The notes below the pieces were generated by a model. The model was not told where the DNA came from, did no database searches, and was given only the letters and a program-made list of their open reading frames with translations. A stretch of 9,239 bases of DNA from an uncultured Ruminococcus sp. GTDB lineage: Bacteria; Bacillota; Clostridia; Oscillospirales; CAG-272. The stretch lies in the NCBI GenBank assembly GCA_902773455.1, contig CACYEW010000094.1, forward strand, positions 1 through 9,239. Reading direction: 5' to 3'. The translations under genes were made by a program, and so were the position numbers. Shown piece after piece: positions 6,708 to 9,239 of this stretch (the stretch's first letter is position 1; each line of letters opens with the position of its first letter).

Positions 6708-9239
6708 ATGAAACTCAGAAAAACGACAGCCTTTATTCTGTTTCTTGCCCTGGCTCTGCCCGTTTTCACGGGATGCGGAGCGGATACGGGAGCCGATACC
6801 GCGACGGGCGCTCCGTCTGCGACGGTCACGGTAACGCTCGAAACGGAACCCGTGACGGACGAGCCCGTTACCGGGCCGGTCACCGGCGCGGCGACCGGTG
6901 AAAATACGGAAGCTCCGACGGAGGCGCCGACGGAAGCGCAAACGGAAGCCCCCACGGAGGCTCCGACAGAAGCTCCGACAGAAGCGCCGACAGAGCCTCC
7001 TACTGAAGCTCCGACCGAAGCGCCGACGGAACCGGTGACGGAACCGCCCAAGCCGGAAGAAAAAGCCGACCCCTCGGCTTTGATGTTCCGTCAGGTATAC
7101 GGAACCGGCAAAAACAACGACACGCCGATAAGATACGGCTTCATCGAGCTTTACAATACGTCGGATCTGAAGCTCGATCTCAACGGTCTTTCCGTGTTCA
7201 GCTACGATAAGGCGACTTCGAAATTCACGAAGCTCGCCCTGCCGGATACTGCGATGCTGCCGTCCTCGAGCTACCTTATCAGGTGCGCCGAAGCCCGCGG
7301 AGAAAACGGAGAAGAATACGATACCGTATCCGAAAAGCTCAGGATATCGTATTACGACAAATCGTGGAATATAGTTTTAAGTAACAAAGAGATCGTTTTA
7401 GCCGTTGCGAAAAGCGGTTATTCGCCCGTTTATTCGAAGTTGAATACCGATAAGAACATATATACTTATTTCATCGGTACGCAGTCGGCTTCGTCCGATA
7501 TAAACGCCGCCGTCGGCATATCTAAAAACAAATCGGCGTATAAAACGGGCAAAAACGGCAAATACGAAATATTCAACTATAAAAGCGGTTCGGCAAACGA
7601 GATAATCGACCATTCGCCGATGTGCCAGAAGGGCGATGTCAACAATACTCTCACCGCCACCTCTAACCTCGTCGAGTTTTCACACGAATCGGGCATATAC
7701 GAAAAAGGCTTCGATCTCAAGCTCAAAGCGCTTTCCGGTTATACGATCTATTATACGACCGACGGCAGCGATCCCGTGAAATCGGGAGTGAAATACACCG
7801 GCGCGATAAAGCTTGAAGATACGTCGCTTACGGCGTGGGGATATCTCACCAAACAGTGCAATACGCTGCTCGGAGTGAGCAACCCGAGCACATCCAAACA
7901 GCTCGGAGCGCACGTGATAAAAGCGTACGCGAAGAAGGGAAGCACGAAAACGCAGGTAGTGACGAATACGTATTTCGTAACGAATAAATTAAAGGATTAC
8001 AATACGGCGGTCATCGCGCTCTCGGTCGAACCGAAAGACTTTTTAAGCAAAGAGAACGGTATGTATAATCTGCAGATGCAGGATCCGTTTTCGACCAAAA
8101 TGCGCCGCACCGCGTTTCTCGAAATGTTTGAGACCGACGGCAAACGCGTTTCCGCCTCCTACGTCGAGATAGCGCTCAACGGCAACGGTTCGCTCGGCTT
8201 CGCGGCAAAATCCATAAGAGCCTATTTCAAAGAAGGCGCGAACCCCGATTATATCGGCAACCCGTCCAAGCTCAAATACGACATATTCAAGGGCGACGCA
8301 AGAGACGGCGTGACCGAATACAAACGTCTGCTTTTCAGAAACTCCGGCAACGATTCGAGCGTAACGCATCTGCGCGACGCATATATGCAGCGGCTCTGCA
8401 GCGTTCTCGACTGCCCGACAATGGCTTACAGACCGGCGCTCATGTTTATCGACGGCGAGTTCTGGGGCGTTTACAACATCCGCGAAAGGTACGACGGCAA
8501 GTATTTCGAATCGCATTTCGGCATACCGGAGGAAGATTACGTTATGCTCGAATCGGTCTCGCCGCTGATAACCGGCAGCTGGAATACTCCTTACGCTCTG
8601 AACGACGGCATAGAAGGCGACGAAAAGCCGTTCCACGATCTCGTATCTTATATAGAGCGCACGGATCTTTCAAAAGACGAAAATTTCAAATACGTTGAAG
8701 ACAGGATAGATCTCGACAATATGGTCGATTTCTTCGTCGGCTCGATGTTTTTGTGCAATACCGACTGGCCCGGAAACAACATCAAGGTGTGGAGAAACAA
8801 GAACGCGCAAAACGGTCACGATACGAAATGGCGTTTCGCATTCTGCGATATGGATATGGGCGTCGGACTTGCAACGAACATAGACACCAATATGTTCAAC
8901 CACGCGATAAACGACAATACCGTAGCCGGCAGGATATTCAACAGAATGCTCCGCAATCAGACGTTCAGACAGAAATTCATCGACCGCTTCTACGAGTGCG
9001 CCGATACCGTGTTCAACACGGAAAGAACGCTCCCGATCCTCGACGAAATGAAAGCCGCAATAAAGAATATTATGCCGCTTCATTTCAGAAGATGGCCGAG
9101 CGACGGCGGCTCAACCTCGCGCTTCGAATCGGAAACGCAGTCGGTGCGCTACTTTATGACGAACCGCAAAGAAAAAGCGATAGCGCATATGGAGGCTTTC
9201 TTCCGCATCGAGAAGATGACGTTCAATATCGTCAACGAT
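6708..9239 (+). CDS. CotH kinase family multidomain lipoprotein (3' end outside window)
   Basis: The reading frame is open for 844 codons to the window edge, so the C-terminus is missing. A signal peptide ends at a lipobox-like FTGC (Cys 23), followed by a Thr-rich spacer and twelve TE-A/P-P-type tetrapeptides (67-114) that likely span the cell wall. A lamin-tail-like domain follows (from about 125; GFIELYNTSD at 144-153, running to perhaps 320), then a chitobiase C-terminal-like domain (about 334-424; YTIYYTTDGSDP at 345-356). The CotH kinase region covers about 430-730: LLFRNSGND at 541-549, YNIRERYD at 589-596, DWPGNN at 686-691 and CDMDMG at 713-718. Spore-coat CotH is an atypical protein kinase; Glu 593, Asp 596, Asp 686, Asn 690-691 and Asp 714/716 are plausible catalytic or metal ligands by motif. 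The architecture fits a surface protein rather than a spore-coat one. Substrate unknown. Confidence 0.9.
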   Translation, partial: MKLRKTTAFILFLALALPVFTGCGADTGADTATGAPSATVTVTLETEPVTDEPVTGPVTGAATGENTEAPTEAPTEAQTEAPTEAPTEAPTEAPTEPPTEAPTEAPTEPVTEPPKPEEKADPSALMFRQVYGTGKNNDTPIRYGFIELYNTSDLKLDLNGLSVFSYDKATSKFTKLALPDTAMLPSSSYLIRCAEARGENGEEYDTVSEKLRISYYDKSWNIVLSNKEIVLAVAKSGYSPVYSKLNTDKNIYTYFIGTQSASSDINAAVGISKNKSAYKTGKNGKYEIFNYKSGSANEIIDHSPMCQKGDVNNTLTATSNLVEFSHESGIYEKGFDLKLKALSGYTIYYTTDGSDPVKSGVKYTGAIKLEDTSLTAWGYLTKQCNTLLGVSNPSTSKQLGAHVIKAYAKKGSTKTQVVTNTYFVTNKLKDYNTAVIALSVEPKDFLSKENGMYNLQMQDPFSTKMRRTAFLEMFETDGKRVSASYVEIALNGNGSLGFAAKSIRAYFKEGANPDYIGNPSKLKYDIFKGDARDGVTEYKRLLFRNSGNDSSVTHLRDAYMQRLCSVLDCPTMAYRPALMFIDGEFWGVYNIRERYDGKYFESHFGIPEEDYVMLESVSPLITGSWNTPYALNDGIEGDEKPFHDLVSYIERTDLSKDENFKYVEDRIDLDNMVDFFVGSMFLCNTDWPGNNIKVWRNKNAQNGHDTKWRFAFCDMDMGVGLATNIDTNMFNHAINDNTVAGRIFNRMLRNQTFRQKFIDRFYECADTVFNTERTLPILDEMKAAIKNIMPLHFRRWPSDGGSTSRFESETQSVRYFMTNRKEKAIAHMEAFFRIEKMTFNIVND
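6906..7049 (+). repeat. twelve 12-base repeats coding a TEAP-type linker
   Basis: Twelve in-register units encode Thr-Glu-Ala-Pro with variants (TEAQ once, TEPP twice, TEPV once). The repeat lies inside the CotH lipoprotein gene, between the lipidation site and the first folded domain. Synonymous codons vary between units (ACG, ACA, ACT and ACC for Thr; GAA and GAG for Glu), so the array is conserved more at protein than DNA level. Such Pro/Thr/Glu linkers are typical extended spacers of Gram-positive surface lipoproteins. The opposite strand reads as a Gly-Ala-Ser-Val repeat, which is an artefact. Confidence 0.9.

Noticed and set aside
6906..7049. Tandem repeat considered as a CRISPR-like or minisatellite array
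   Set aside because: Units are 12 bases with no spacers, stay in reading frame and vary at synonymous positions, so they are a protein linker repeat.
6692..7051. Minus-strand frame of GASV-type repeats opposite the lipoprotein linker
   Set aside because: It is the reverse reading of the TEAP repeat. The low-complexity Gly-Ala-Ser-Val product has no start context and no independent support.

Overview
The window looks like a chromosomal segment of an anaerobic Bacillota species, most likely from class Clostridia. The grounds are the S-box (SAM-I) leader in front of metK, a RecD2-type helicase followed by a ComF protein, a NusG-II / Gx-transporter / ApbE trio, a CotH-type lipoprotein with a Thr-Glu-Ala-Pro linker, strong AGGAGG-type ribosome binding sites, and mixed base composition with heavy use of ATA (Ile) and AGA (Arg). 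This placement is inferred from gene families; there is no rRNA or other marker to fix a genus. No mobile element, CRISPR array or tRNA was seen.

Layout, all on the + strand. Positions 1-35 may be the tail of an upstream gene. A good sigma-A-type promoter (TTGAAA, 17 nt, TATAAT) at 64-92 serves a small four-helix membrane protein of the small multidrug export family (122-631, TTG start). Three bases after its stop codon an S-box SAM riboswitch begins (634-712), with an intrinsic terminator at 723-748, in front of metK (776-1957). From metK on, every gene overlaps or nearly touches the next: metK, recD2 (1954-4164), comF (4164-4904), a NusG domain II protein (4901-5230), a Gx transporter / heptaprenyl diphosphate synthase component I protein (5217-5729), an ApbE lipoprotein (5726-6691), and a large CotH-kinase lipoprotein (6708 to the window end, incomplete).

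How they may work together. The riboswitch lets low S-adenosylmethionine switch on metK and, unless internal promoters intervene, the six genes behind it. metK makes SAM. RecD2 and ComF suggest DNA repair or recombination and DNA uptake. The NusG-II, Gx-transporter and ApbE proteins form a membrane-facing set that resembles part of the flavin-based extracellular electron transfer loci of Listeria and Enterococcus, although no FMN-acceptor protein or Ndh2-like dehydrogenase lies inside the window. The final lipoprotein combines a surface linker, a lamin-tail-like domain, a chitobiase C-terminal-like domain and an apparently intact CotH kinase core, so it is probably an exported protein kinase or glycan-associated surface protein.

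The most interesting points are the potential SAM control of a long mixed-function operon, the EET-like module without a visible electron acceptor, and the multidomain CotH lipoprotein next to a flavin transferase.
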